Source: Pelomonas sp046294815
GTDB taxonomy: Bacteria; Pseudomonadota; Gammaproteobacteria; Burkholderiales; Burkholderiaceae_C
DNA length: 52,837 bases
Reading direction: 5' to 3'
NCBI GenBank assembly: GCA_046294815.1
Contig: JBKBOJ010000009.1
Location: 1-52,837, forward strand
Position 1 is the first letter of the stretch. Each line of letters opens with the position of its first letter. Both the position numbers and the translations under genes were made by a program. Shown here piece by piece: positions 45,309-52,837 of this stretch. The notes below the pieces were generated by a model. The model saw only the letters and a program-made list of their open reading frames with translations, ran no database searches and had not been told where the DNA came from.

Positions 45309-45314
45309 ATTGTA
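45309..45314 (-). promoter_or_regulatory. -10 element upstream of rpmE2
   Basis: On the minus strand TACAAT lies about 80 bp before the L31 ATG and 40 bp after the rho stop. No good -35 is seen. No Zur-box-like AT-rich palindrome was recognised around it. Confidence 0.35.
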
Positions 45315-45353
45315 GCGGGCTTCCCGGTGGTGTGGCTAGGTTTCGGGCTGAAG

Positions 45354-46619
45354 TTACCCGCCGCGCCGCATCATGTCGAAGAAGTCCAGGTTGTTCTTCG
45401 ACGCCTTCATCTTGTCGAGGATGAACTCCATCGCCTCAATCTCGTCCATGTTGTAGAGCAGCTTGCGCAGGATCCAGCTCTTTTGCAGGATCTCGGGCTT
45501 GAGCAGCAGCTCCTCACGGCGCGTGCCGGACTTGTTGATCAGGATGGACGGGTAGACGCGCTTCTCGGCCATGCGGCGATCCAGATGGATTTCGCAATTG
45601 CCGGTGCCCTTGAACTCCTCGTAGATGACCTCGTCCATCTTGGAGCCGGTGTCGATCAGCGCCGTGCCGATGATGGTGAGGGAGCCGCCTTCCTCGATGT
45701 TGCGCGCCGCGCCGAAGAAGCGCTTGGGGCGCTGCAGCGCGTTGGCGTCCACGCCGCCGGTCAGCACCTTGCCGGAGCTGGGCAGCACGTTGTTGTACGC
45801 GCGGGCCAGCCGCGTGATCGAGTCCAGCAGGATGATGACGTCCTTCTTCAGCTCCACCAGGCGCTTGGCGCGCTCGATCACCATCTCGGCCACCTGCACG
45901 TGGCGGGCCGCGGGTTCGTCAAAGGTGGAGCTGATGACCTCGCCGCGCACGGTGCGCAGCATCTCGGTCACTTCCTCGGGACGCTCGTCGACGAGCAGCA
46001 CGATGAGGTGGCAGTCCGGATGGTTGGCCACGAGAGCATGGGCGATGCTCTTCATCATCTCCGTCTTGCCGGTCTTGGGTTGGGCGACGATGAGGGCGCG
46101 TTGGCCTTTGCCGATGGGCGCGATCAGGTCGATGATGCGACCGGTGATGTTCTCCTCGCCCTTGTAACCTTCGCGTTCGAGCCTGAACTGCTCCTTGGGG
46201 AACAAGGGCGTCAGGTTCTCGAACATGATCTTGTTCTTGCTTTCCTCGGGCGTCTGGCCGTTGACCCGGTCGACCTTCACGAGCGCGAAGTAGCGCTCGC
46301 CGTCCTTGGGTACGCGCACCTCGCCTTCCACCAGGTCGCCCGTGTGCAGGTTGAAGCGCCGGATCTGGCTGGGCGACAGGTAGATGTCGTCGGTCGACGC
46401 CATGTAGCTGGCTTCGATGGAGCGCAGGAAGCCAAAGCCGTCCGGCAGCACTTCCAGGACGCCGTCGCCGAAGACCTGCTCGCCGGCCTTGGCGCGCTTC
46501 TTCATGATGGCAAACATCAGCTCCTGCTTGCGCAGGCGCGTGACGTTGTCGATTTCCAGTTCCTCGCCCATCTTGATGAGGGCGGAGACGTGAAGGGCTT
46601 TGAGTTCGGAGAGATGCAT
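45354..46619 (-). CDS. rho: Transcription termination factor Rho
   Basis: Hexameric RNA-dependent ATPase/helicase that ends transcription of untranslated RNA. The 421 aa (E. coli 419) have an N-terminal helical domain (MHLSELKALHVSALIKMGEEL), then an OSB RNA-binding domain with DGFGFLRS and Y-rich SYMASTDDIYLSPSQIRRF. The RecA-like domain has Walker A AQPKTGKTEMMK, Walker B VIILLDSITRLARAYN, the Q-loop region and the R-loop. The start MHLSEL fits the family; an in-frame ATG upstream at 46694 does not. The leader from trxA is 244 nt and highly structured. Confidence 0.98.
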   Translation of the reverse strand: MHLSELKALHVSALIKMGEELEIDNVTRLRKQELMFAIMKKRAKAGEQVFGDGVLEVLPDGFGFLRSIEASYMASTDDIYLSPSQIRRFNLHTGDLVEGEVRVPKDGERYFALVKVDRVNGQTPEESKNKIMFENLTPLFPKEQFRLEREGYKGEENITGRIIDLIAPIGKGQRALIVAQPKTGKTEMMKSIAHALVANHPDCHLIVLLVDERPEEVTEMLRTVRGEVISSTFDEPAARHVQVAEMVIERAKRLVELKKDVIILLDSITRLARAYNNVLPSSGKVLTGGVDANALQRPKRFFGAARNIEEGGSLTIIGTALIDTGSKMDEVIYEEFKGTGNCEIHLDRRMAEKRVYPSILINKSGTRREELLLKPEILQKSWILRKLLYNMDEIEAMEFILDKMKASKNNLDFFDMMRRGG

Positions 46620-46704
46620 GGGTGAAAACCCGTCAGGTTCCGCGGCGCCAGCCAAGGCGCTTGCGGCGTTGTCACGGCCGCCCCGGAAAAGCACCGAAAA
46701 GCGG

Positions 46705-46725
46705 ATCGTTCAAACAGCGAACGAT
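46705..46725 (-). repeat. Second hairpin in the rho leader
   Basis: ATCGTTC and GAACGAT (7-bp perfect arms) pair around a 7-nt loop, about 90 nt before the rho start. There is no U-tract, so it is a structural element rather than a classical terminator. Confidence 0.4.
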
Positions 46726-46807
46726 GCGGATTCAGGAAGTGGGGGAGGGGGAGCCGAGGCCACGCTGGCTGGATTCCGTCGTGGAAACCGGGGCGTGTTG
46801 GCTTTGG

Positions 46808-46853
46808 CTGCTGCAGCGATGGCGCCAGGATGCGCCACAGAACGCTGCAGCAG
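46808..46853 (-). repeat. Long stem-loop at the 5' end of the rho leader
   Basis: CTGCTGCAGCG (46808-46818) and CGCTGCAGCAG (46843-46853) are perfect 11-bp complements. A second stem, TGGCGC/GCGCCA (46820-46837), lies inside. It would form within the first nucleotides of a transcript from the promoter at 46863-46893. Confidence 0.5.
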
Positions 46854-46862
46854 TTGGGCGCG

Positions 46863-46893
46863 ATTATAGGTTCGCGTCGAGGAAGGCGGTCAA
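46863..46893 (-). promoter_or_regulatory. Promoter of rho inside the 3' end of trxA
   Basis: On the minus strand TTGACC (46893-46888) and TATAAT (46868-46863) are separated by 19 bp. The -10 overlaps the trxA stop codon (46864-46866). The perfect -10 is convincing; the spacer is 1-2 bp long. It would give a rho leader of about 235 nt. Confidence 0.6.
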
Positions 46894-47193
46894 CTGGGCC
46901 TTGGAGAGAGCACCGACCTTGGTGGCGGCGAGCTGGCCGTTCTTGAACAGCATCAGCGTCGGGATGCCGCGGATGCCGAACTTGGCCGGCACTTCGCGGT
47001 TCTCGTCCACGTTCATTTTCGCGACCTGCAGCTTGTCGCTGTAGCCGCTGGCCACCTCGTCCAGGATGGGCGCAATCATCTTGCACGGACCGCACCATTC
47101 GGCCCAGTAGTCCACGAGAACCGGCTTGCCGGACTGGATCACGTCGGCTTCGAACGACGCGTCGGAAACATGCTTGATCAATTCGCTGCTCAT
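46864..47193 (-). CDS. trxA: Thioredoxin 1
   Basis: Cytoplasmic dithiol reductase of 109 aa (E. coli 109). Active site WCGPC is at residues 33-37, followed by KMIAPILDEVA, the cis-Pro in RGIPTLMLFKNG and the Lys-rich end. The start MSSELIKHVS is preceded by AAGGA. As in E. coli, rho lies immediately downstream on the same strand, and the promoter of rho appears to lie at the end of trxA. A divergent palindrome separates it from addB. Confidence 0.97.
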   Translation of the reverse strand: MSSELIKHVSDASFEADVIQSGKPVLVDYWAEWCGPCKMIAPILDEVASGYSDKLQVAKMNVDENREVPAKFGIRGIPTLMLFKNGQLAATKVGALSKAQLTAFLDANL

Positions 47194-47265
47194 GAGAGGG
47201 TTCCTTGGCCGCAGAACGTAGGCGGTCGCCACTGACCGCCCCGTCCGAATGGGCAAAATGATTGT

Positions 47266-47282
47266 GACATAGCCACTATGTC
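47266..47282. promoter_or_regulatory. Perfect palindrome between divergent trxA and addB
   Basis: GACATAG-CCA-CTATGTC has 7-bp perfect arms with a 3-nt centre, 73 bp from the trxA start and 57 bp from the addB start. It is AT-richer than its surroundings and lacks a T-run, so it is more likely an operator than a terminator. The binding protein is unknown. Confidence 0.45.
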
Positions 47283-47338
47283 CGGACGACCGCCAGGGGC
47301 GCCGTGGCAGGGGCGGACATGAGGGTGGGAGGCATTTC

Positions 47339-49915
47339 TTGCAAGACCTGAAGCTCGGCCTTACGGCCGGGGAAGACATCGACGCCTTCTGGCGCCGCGT
47401 CGCGGCCGTCAGCTCGGACTGGCTGGCGGCACAGGGTGCGCCGCTGCGCGACGCGGTGCTGCTGCTGCCGTTCGCGCAGCAGATCGTGCCGGCGCGGCGC
47501 GCCTTCTTGGCGCGTGGTGGCTGGCAGCCGCGCATCACCACCAGCCACAGTCTGGCCTCGGCGCTCGGCCCGGCGATGCTGGCCGCACCGGAGCAGCTCT
47601 CCGGCGACCCCACCATCGATGCCTTCACCGCCGACCGCCTGCTTGCCGGCCAGAGCTGGGTGGCGCCGCTCAAGCGCAGCAGCCCGCGCGCCTACCGGGT
47701 CGCGCTGGCGCGGCTGGTGGACACGGCCCAGGCGTTCGCGCGGGCGGCTGCCCAGGTCGCGCCGGCGCAGCGTCCCGCCTTCCTGGACGCCGCCCGCCAG
47801 CGTTTGGCCGCGATGGAGGCCGGGCCCGGCCTGCTGGAGCGTGCGCTGGCCCAGGTGGCGCTGGCCTGGGTGACGGCCGACGAGCGCCGGCCGGCCACCG
47901 ACGCGCTGTTCGAGCTGCGCCCCAGCGCCTGGATCTGGCTGCGCGCCGGTGGCCCGGACCCACTGGCCCAGGCCCTGCTGGCGCAGGCCGGCTGCCCCTG
48001 TCTGTGTCTGGATGCCGACTTGGATCTCGACCAGGCCTGGGCCGGTTTCATGCCAGCGGCGGTCGTGGACACCGCCGTCGCCCCCGACGCCGAGACGCTG
48101 GCCGCCCAAGCGGCCACCGCCGTGATTCAGCATCTCAACGCCGGCCGCCGGCCGGTCGCGCTGCTGGCGCAGGACCGTGTCGTCATCCGCCGCGTGCGCG
48201 CGCTGCTGGGCCGCCAGGGCGTGCCTGTGCATGATGAGACCGGCTGGACGCTGGCCACCACGCCGGCCGCGGCGGCGCTGATGGCGCTGCTGCGCGCCGC
48301 GCTGGCCGGTGGCGCGGTCGACGACTGGTTGGCCTGGCTGAAGTCGGCGCTGGCCGCCGACTGGGATGGCGGCGCGCTGGTGGAGCTGGAGTCGCGCTGT
48401 CGCCGCTTCGGCTGGCGCCGGGCGGCCCAGCTCGACGCCGCCGCGCTGCCGCCGGCCGTGGGCGCCGTCTGGCAGCGCGCGCGCCACCAGCTCGAACCGC
48501 TGGCTGGCGGTGCACGCTCGCTGGGTGGCTGGCTGGTCGCGCTGGGCCGGGCGCTGCAGGGGCTGGGGCCGCTGTCGGGCATCGAAGGTGGCGAGGCCTT
48601 GCTGGAGGCGCTGTGGCTGTCGCGCACCCCCTGGGCCGGCAGTGCCCACGAGGCCGCGCTGGCGCAGACGCGGCTGCGGCCCGAGGAGTTTCTGGCCTGG
48701 GTGGACGACACGCTGGAGGCCGCGCAATTCGAGCCGCCGGAGAGTGCCGGCGCGGCCGAGGTGGTCATCACGCCGCTGGCGCGCGCCATGCTGCGGCCCT
48801 TTGGCGCCGTCGTGCTGCCCGGCGCCGACGCGGCGACGCTGGGCCCCGTCAAGCCGCAGGTTGGCCTGCTGGACGACGCCGATGCCGCCGCGTTGGGCCT
48901 GCCCACGCTGGCCCAGCGGCGCGAGGCGGAGGCCGCCGGTTTCGCTCAGCTGCTGCGCGCACCGCGGCTGACCTTGCTGCGCTGCAGCTTCGCCGGCGCC
49001 GAGCCCCTGCCTGCCAGCCCGCTGCTGGAGCGTCTGGCCGGTGCCGCGGCTAGGGCCGGCCAGGCGCTTGCGGTCTGGCAAGACGGCCGCACGGCCCAGC
49101 CGCCACAGCCGGCGCCGCGCGCGCGGGCTGTGGCGGCGGTTGGCGGGCGGCTGCCGGCGGTGCTCAGCGCCAGCGCCATCGATGCGCTGCGCAACTGCCC
49201 CTACCAGTTCTTCAGCCGCGTGCTGCTGGGCTTGCGCGAGGCCGACGAGCTGGAGCAGGAGGCCAGCAAGCGCGACTACGGCACCTGGCTGCATGCGGTG
49301 CTGAAGCGCTTCCATGAGGCGCGCGGTGACGGCGACGACGATGCCGCGCTGGGCGCCGCCGCGGCCGCCGAGCTGGCGCTGCTGGACGAGACCGACTTTC
49401 TGCCGTTCTCGGCCGCCTTCGAGCGGCTGCGGCCGCTGTATCTGGCCTGGCTGGCTGAAGCGGAGGCTGGCGGCCAGCGCTTCGTGGCCGGCGAGGTCGA
49501 GCGCGACTGCCGGCCCTTGGCCGCGCCGCTGGACTCGCTGGTTGTCAAAGGCCGCATCGACCGCATCGACCAGGGTCCCGCCGGCATCTGGCTGCTGGAC
49601 TACAAGACCGGCGACGCCAAGGCCCTGAAGGGCAAGTTCGCCACGCGTTCAGAGGACACCCAGCTCGCGACCTATGCGCTGCTGTCCGGCGCCTCGGCCG
49701 ATCTGCAGGCTGCCTACCTCGTGCTCGACGACGGCAAGGGCATTGAGCAGCTGCCGCACGAGCAGGTCAGCGAGACCGCGCGGGTGCTGCGCGACGGCCT
49801 GCAGGCCGACCTCGAAGCCATCCGCGGCGGCGCCGTGCTGCCGGCCCTGGGCGAGGGCCGTATCTGTGATTTCTGCGAAGCCCGCGGCCTGTGCCGCAAG
49901 GACGACTGGCAATGA
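47339..49915 (+). CDS. addB: AddB-like PD-(D/E)XK nuclease subunit (AddAB exonuclease)
   Basis: Subunit of the AddAB-type helicase-nuclease that resects double-strand breaks for recombination. The 858 aa have an N-terminal helicase-like (inactivated) part and a C-terminal PD-(D/E)XK nuclease. The nuclease contains GTWLHAVLKRFHEA, VKGRIDRID and LLDYKTGD with Asp754 and Lys756. An iron-sulfur set of Cys620 (RNCPYQFF) plus Cys843, Cys846 and Cys852 (CDFCEARGLC) is present, as in AddB. TTG 47339 is supported by GGGAGG 6 nt upstream, and no ATG or GTG fits. An atypical 84-codon frame and then addA follow. No Walker A was seen, unlike classical AddB. Confidence 0.85.
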   Translation: MQDLKLGLTAGEDIDAFWRRVAAVSSDWLAAQGAPLRDAVLLLPFAQQIVPARRAFLARGGWQPRITTSHSLASALGPAMLAAPEQLSGDPTIDAFTADRLLAGQSWVAPLKRSSPRAYRVALARLVDTAQAFARAAAQVAPAQRPAFLDAARQRLAAMEAGPGLLERALAQVALAWVTADERRPATDALFELRPSAWIWLRAGGPDPLAQALLAQAGCPCLCLDADLDLDQAWAGFMPAAVVDTAVAPDAETLAAQAATAVIQHLNAGRRPVALLAQDRVVIRRVRALLGRQGVPVHDETGWTLATTPAAAALMALLRAALAGGAVDDWLAWLKSALAADWDGGALVELESRCRRFGWRRAAQLDAAALPPAVGAVWQRARHQLEPLAGGARSLGGWLVALGRALQGLGPLSGIEGGEALLEALWLSRTPWAGSAHEAALAQTRLRPEEFLAWVDDTLEAAQFEPPESAGAAEVVITPLARAMLRPFGAVVLPGADAATLGPVKPQVGLLDDADAAALGLPTLAQRREAEAAGFAQLLRAPRLTLLRCSFAGAEPLPASPLLERLAGAAARAGQALAVWQDGRTAQPPQPAPRARAVAAVGGRLPAVLSASAIDALRNCPYQFFSRVLLGLREADELEQEASKRDYGTWLHAVLKRFHEARGDGDDDAALGAAAAAELALLDETDFLPFSAAFERLRPLYLAWLAEAEAGGQRFVAGEVERDCRPLAAPLDSLVVKGRIDRIDQGPAGIWLLDYKTGDAKALKGKFATRSEDTQLATYALLSGASADLQAAYLVLDDGKGIEQLPHEQVSETARVLRDGLQADLEAIRGGAVLPALGEGRICDFCEARGLCRKDDWQ

Positions 49916-50166
49916 AAGCGCCCCTCGCCCAGCCGCGTCGCGCTGAACGCGGGCGAGTCCACTCCTCGGCCATGCAGACCGCGCCGGGGCTTGTGCCCCA
50001 GCCCCTGGGCAGGCACGGACAGCCCACTGGCGTGTTCGTGTCCGGCCGTGGCCCGCGCGCGGCGATGCGTATGGCATGGGGTTGCCTGCACATTGCCAGA
50101 CGGGCCAGCTTGGGATGGCCCGGCATTCGTCCCGACAACTCCTGCAACCGTGGGCAGCTGACATGA
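49912..50166 (+). CDS. Atypical 84-codon ORF bridging addB and addA (doubtful)
   Basis: Its ATG overlaps the addB stop (ATGA at 49912) and its TGA overlaps the addA start (ATGA at 50163), so it fits exactly between the two. The product is Arg/Gly/Pro-rich, contains MQTAPGLVPQPLGRHGQP, and shows no recognised domain. Third-position GC is clearly lower than in neighbours, with codons such as AGA and CGA, which argues against a long-standing gene. The flanking pentamer ATGAA at both ends could mark an insertion of about 246 bp with a short target duplication. I see no terminal inverted repeats. Confidence 0.25.
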   Translation: MKAPLAQPRRAERGRVHSSAMQTAPGLVPQPLGRHGQPTGVFVSGRGPRAAMRMAWGCLHIARRASLGWPGIRPDNSCNRGQLT

Positions 50167-52837
50167 ACACTCTCGCCTACTGGGCCGACGGCCAGCGCAT
50201 CCCGCGCGAGCGCTTCTACGCGCTGGCCTGTGATCCGGCGCGCAGCATCGTCGTCGAGGCCTGCGCCGGCGCGGGCAAGACCTGGATGCTGGTCTCGCGC
50301 ATCCTGCGCGCGCTGCTGGACGGTGCCCAGCCGCAGCAAATCGTTGCCATCACCTTCACCCGCAAGGCCGCCGGCGAGATGCGCGAGCGGCTGGCCCAAT
50401 GGCTGGCCGAGTTCGCCCAGGCCGGCCCGGCCCAGCAGCTCGCGGCGCTGCAGCAGCGCGGGCTATCGGCCGACGCGGCGCTGGCGCTGCAGCCGCGGCT
50501 GGCGGCGCTGCAGGGCGAACTGCTGCGCGGCGGCCGGGCCGTGGAGGTGCGCACCTTCCACGGCTGGTTCTCGCAGCTGCTGCGCGCGGCGCCGCTGGCG
50601 TTTCTGCAGCAGCAAGGCATCGCGCCGGAGCTGAAGCTGCTGGAGGACGAGGCCGAGCTGATGCCCATGCTGTGGCGGCGTTTCTATGCGGCCGTGCTGG
50701 CCGACAGTGGGCTGCGCGCGGACTTCCAGGCGCTGACGCAGTCGCGCGGCCGGCACAACCTGCGCGGATGGCTGCTGGGCGCCTTTGCCAAGCGCGTCGA
50801 GCTGCGGCTGGCCGAGGCCGCCGGCACGCTGGCCGACAGCCTGCCTGGTGCCGTCGAGCTGCTGGGCACGACGCCCGAGGCCTTCTTTGAGCGTCTGCGC
50901 GAACCGCTCGCCGCGCTGGCGCGGCAACTCGGCCAGGCCAAGGGCAAGAAGAGGGCGCAGGACGCCGCGAACGCGCTGCAGCAGGCGCAGGACTTCGAGG
51001 CCGCCTTCGCGGCGCTGTTCACGGTCAAGGGCGAGCCGCGCAAGCTCGGCGTCGACAGCCCCGACCTCGCCGGACTCTGCGACGAGCTGCTGCGCCTGCG
51101 CGCGGCCATGCTGCAGCAGCACGCGGCGCAAGAGCATGCTGCGATGCGCCGGCTGGCGCTGGTGCTGGTGGACACCTTCGAGGCGCTCAAACGCGAGCGC
51201 GGTCTGGTGGACATGAACGACCTGGAGCGCGGCGCGCTGGCGCTGCTGGCCGACGCGCAGACGGCCGGCTGGGTGCAGCAGCGCCTGGACGCGCAGGTGC
51301 GCCACCTGCTCATCGACGAGTTCCAGGACACCAGCCCCTTGCAGTGGCAGGCGCTGCACGGCTGGCTGCAGGCCTATGCCGGCGCGGGCGGCGGCGCGCC
51401 ACTGTCGGTCTTCATCGTGGGCGACCCCAAGCAGAGCATCTACCGCTTCCGGCGTGCCGACCCACGCGTGTTCGCGGCGGCCCAGGCCTTCGTCTGCGAG
51501 GGCCTGGCCGGCGTGCGGCTGGCCTGCGACCACACGCGCCGCAATGCGCCCGAGGTGCTGGACGCTGTCAATGCGGTCTTCGACGCCGCACAGCGTGCCG
51601 GCGCCTACGAGGGCTTCCGCACCCACACCACCGAGATCACGCGGGGGGACGAGCTGGCCGGCTTGTGGGCGCTTCCCGCCGAGGTCGCTGAGCCCGCTGC
51701 GCCTGCGGCGGCGGACCCGCTGCGCTGGCGGCCCAGCCTCGAAGAGCCGCGCTTCGAGCCCGAGGTCAGTCGGCGCGCGGCCGAATGCGAGCGCGTCAGC
51801 GCCGCGATCGCGGGGCTGCTGCGTGAGCGGCCGGAGCTGCGACCGGGCGACCTGTTCGTGCTGGCCCGCAAGCGCGAGCCGCTGCGCCAGCTCAGCGTGG
51901 CGCTGACGGCCGCCGGCATCCCGCATGCGGCGCCCGAGGAGCAGCCGCTGACCGAGCAGCCCGACGTGGCCGACCTGCTGGCGCTGCTGGACGTGCTGGC
52001 CTCGCGCGGCCACGACTTGTCGTTGGCGCGCGCGCTGCGCAGCCCGCTGTTTGGCGTGTCCGAAGCCGACCTGCTGACGCTGGCCGAGGCCGCGGGCACG
52101 GCCGAATGGCTGGGCCAGCCGCCGGCGCCGCGGCGCAGTTGGTGGGATGCGCTGCAAGGCCTGACCGCGCCGGGGCCGGCGCTGGCCCGCGCGCAGGCGC
52201 TGCTGGCGAGCTGGGGCGAGCAGGCGTGCCGGCTGACGCCGCACGAGCTGCTGGACCGCATCGTCCACGAGGGCGAGCTGCTGGACCGCATCGCCGCCGC
52301 CGTGCCGGCGGCGGATGCGGGCGTGCGCCTGCAGGCCGTGCAGGCACTGCTGCAGGCGGCGCTGGCGCTGGACGGTGGGCGTTATGCGCAGCTCTACGGC
52401 TTCGTGCGGGCGCTGAAGAGCCGGCCGCCGAAGTTCGTTCCGGCCGCTGCGCCCGACGCCGTGCAGCTGCTGACCATCCACGGCGCCAAGGGGCTGGAGG
52501 CCGAGGTTGTTTTCCTGCTGGACTGCGACGCCGCGCCGCCCAAGGCCGAGACGCTGGGCCTGCTGCTGGACTGGCCGGTGGGCCAGCCGGCGCCGCGCCG
52601 CGCGGCCTTTCTGGGCTCGGAGGCGCGGCCGCCGGCCTCGCTGCAGGCGCTGGTGGACGAGGAAAGGACCGCCCGCGAGCGCGAGGAGCTCAACGGCCTG
52701 TACGTGGCGCTGACGCGCGCGCGGCGCGCGCTGGTGCTCAGCCACACGCCGGGCCGCGGCCAGGCCACCACCTGGTGGCAGCGGCTGCAGCCGTTGGCCC
52801 GGCCCTGGCCGCTGCCGCTGCTGCGAGACGCCACGCT
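50163..52837 (+). CDS. addA: AddA-like UvrD/Rep-type helicase-nuclease, 3' truncated by window edge
   Basis: Superfamily 1 helicase subunit of the AddAB-type double-strand break resection enzyme; 891 codons are visible and the frame is open to the window end. Motifs are Walker A CAGAGKTWML (about 33-42), motif Ia AITFTRKAAGEM, motif II LLIDEFQDTSPLQW and motif III VGDPKQSIYRFRRADP. A motif V-like TIHGAKGLEAEVVFLLD and motif VI YVALTRARRALVLS follow. The C-terminal PD-(D/E)XK nuclease expected for AddA lies beyond the edge. The start ATG 50163 follows the addB spacer, with no strong Shine-Dalgarno. Confidence 0.9.
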   Translation, partial: MNTLAYWADGQRIPRERFYALACDPARSIVVEACAGAGKTWMLVSRILRALLDGAQPQQIVAITFTRKAAGEMRERLAQWLAEFAQAGPAQQLAALQQRGLSADAALALQPRLAALQGELLRGGRAVEVRTFHGWFSQLLRAAPLAFLQQQGIAPELKLLEDEAELMPMLWRRFYAAVLADSGLRADFQALTQSRGRHNLRGWLLGAFAKRVELRLAEAAGTLADSLPGAVELLGTTPEAFFERLREPLAALARQLGQAKGKKRAQDAANALQQAQDFEAAFAALFTVKGEPRKLGVDSPDLAGLCDELLRLRAAMLQQHAAQEHAAMRRLALVLVDTFEALKRERGLVDMNDLERGALALLADAQTAGWVQQRLDAQVRHLLIDEFQDTSPLQWQALHGWLQAYAGAGGGAPLSVFIVGDPKQSIYRFRRADPRVFAAAQAFVCEGLAGVRLACDHTRRNAPEVLDAVNAVFDAAQRAGAYEGFRTHTTEITRGDELAGLWALPAEVAEPAAPAAADPLRWRPSLEEPRFEPEVSRRAAECERVSAAIAGLLRERPELRPGDLFVLARKREPLRQLSVALTAAGIPHAAPEEQPLTEQPDVADLLALLDVLASRGHDLSLARALRSPLFGVSEADLLTLAEAAGTAEWLGQPPAPRRSWWDALQGLTAPGPALARAQALLASWGEQACRLTPHELLDRIVHEGELLDRIAAAVPAADAGVRLQAVQALLQAALALDGGRYAQLYGFVRALKSRPPKFVPAAAPDAVQLLTIHGAKGLEAEVVFLLDCDAAPPKAETLGLLLDWPVGQPAPRRAAFLGSEARPPASLQALVDEERTAREREELNGLYVALTRARRALVLSHTPGRGQATTWWQRLQPLARPWPLPLLRDAT

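Noticed and set aside
50463..52745. Open minus-strand frame of about 760 codons opposite addA
   Set aside because: The plus strand carries all SF1 helicase motifs; this is an antisense shadow rich in Gln, Arg and Leu.

Overview
This window is about 53 kb of high-GC (roughly two thirds G+C) chromosome from a betaproteobacterium. It most likely belongs to Burkholderiales near the Rubrivivax / Leptothrix / Roseateles (Sphaerotilaceae-Comamonadaceae) group. The evidence is the gene order (rimP-nusA-infB-rbfA-truB-typA; surE-pcm-nlpD-rpoS-rlmD; carA-lysE-carB-greA-DUF4149, yhbY, rlmE-ftsH-folP-glmM-pstSCAB-phoUBR), a PEP-CTERM exosortase substrate, and protein sequences typical of that order. No rRNA, tRNA, CRISPR array, insertion sequence or prophage is visible. 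The window is mainly housekeeping core genome.

Layout: 1-2.8 kb, the 3' part of a PLP-dependent basic amino acid decarboxylase, then a PEP-CTERM surface protein behind a sigma-54-like promoter. 2.8-3.6 kb, fabI on the minus strand. 3.65-12.2 kb, a transcription/translation operon (rimP, nusA, infB, rbfA, truB) followed by typA; its leader carries a sigma-70 promoter and an intrinsic terminator ahead of rimP. 12.3-16.4 kb, an accessory block with an EamA transporter coupled to a 3-hydroxyisobutyryl-CoA hydrolase-like enzyme, an orphan LuxR-type response regulator and a quinone-oxidoreductase-like enzyme. 16.5-21.5 kb, surE-pcm-nlpD-rpoS-rlmD (stress survival, cell separation, general stress sigma factor). 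21.7-24.5 kb, a secreted GH5 cellulase, a Bax-inhibitor-1 family membrane protein and a GlcG/HbpS-like protein.

24.6-36.2 kb runs from carbamoyl-phosphate synthase (with a LysE exporter between carA and carB) through greA, a DUF4149 membrane protein, YhbY (opposite strand), rlmE, ftsH, folP and glmM. 36.3-43.2 kb is a complete phosphate-starvation locus, pstSCAB-phoU-phoB-phoR, led by a recognisable PHO box. 43.2-47.2 kb is on the minus strand: a GT39-like membrane protein, ribosomal protein L31 type B, rho and trxA. 47.3 kb to the end is an AddB-like nuclease and a truncated AddA-like helicase for double-strand break processing.

No large unknown system is evident. The most unusual items are small. 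(i) A 26-codon micro-ORF is coupled to the pstB stop codon, has its own Shine-Dalgarno sequence inside pstB, and ends in the same six residues as PstB. (ii) An 84-codon atypical frame fills the addB-addA gap with ATGA overlaps at both ends. (iii) A sigma-54-like promoter and a G8 tract occur at the PEP-CTERM gene. (iv) The rho leader is highly structured and its promoter lies in trxA. (v) A perfect palindrome lies between divergent trxA and addB. All promoter, operator and terminator calls come from reading the sequence by eye and were not computed.
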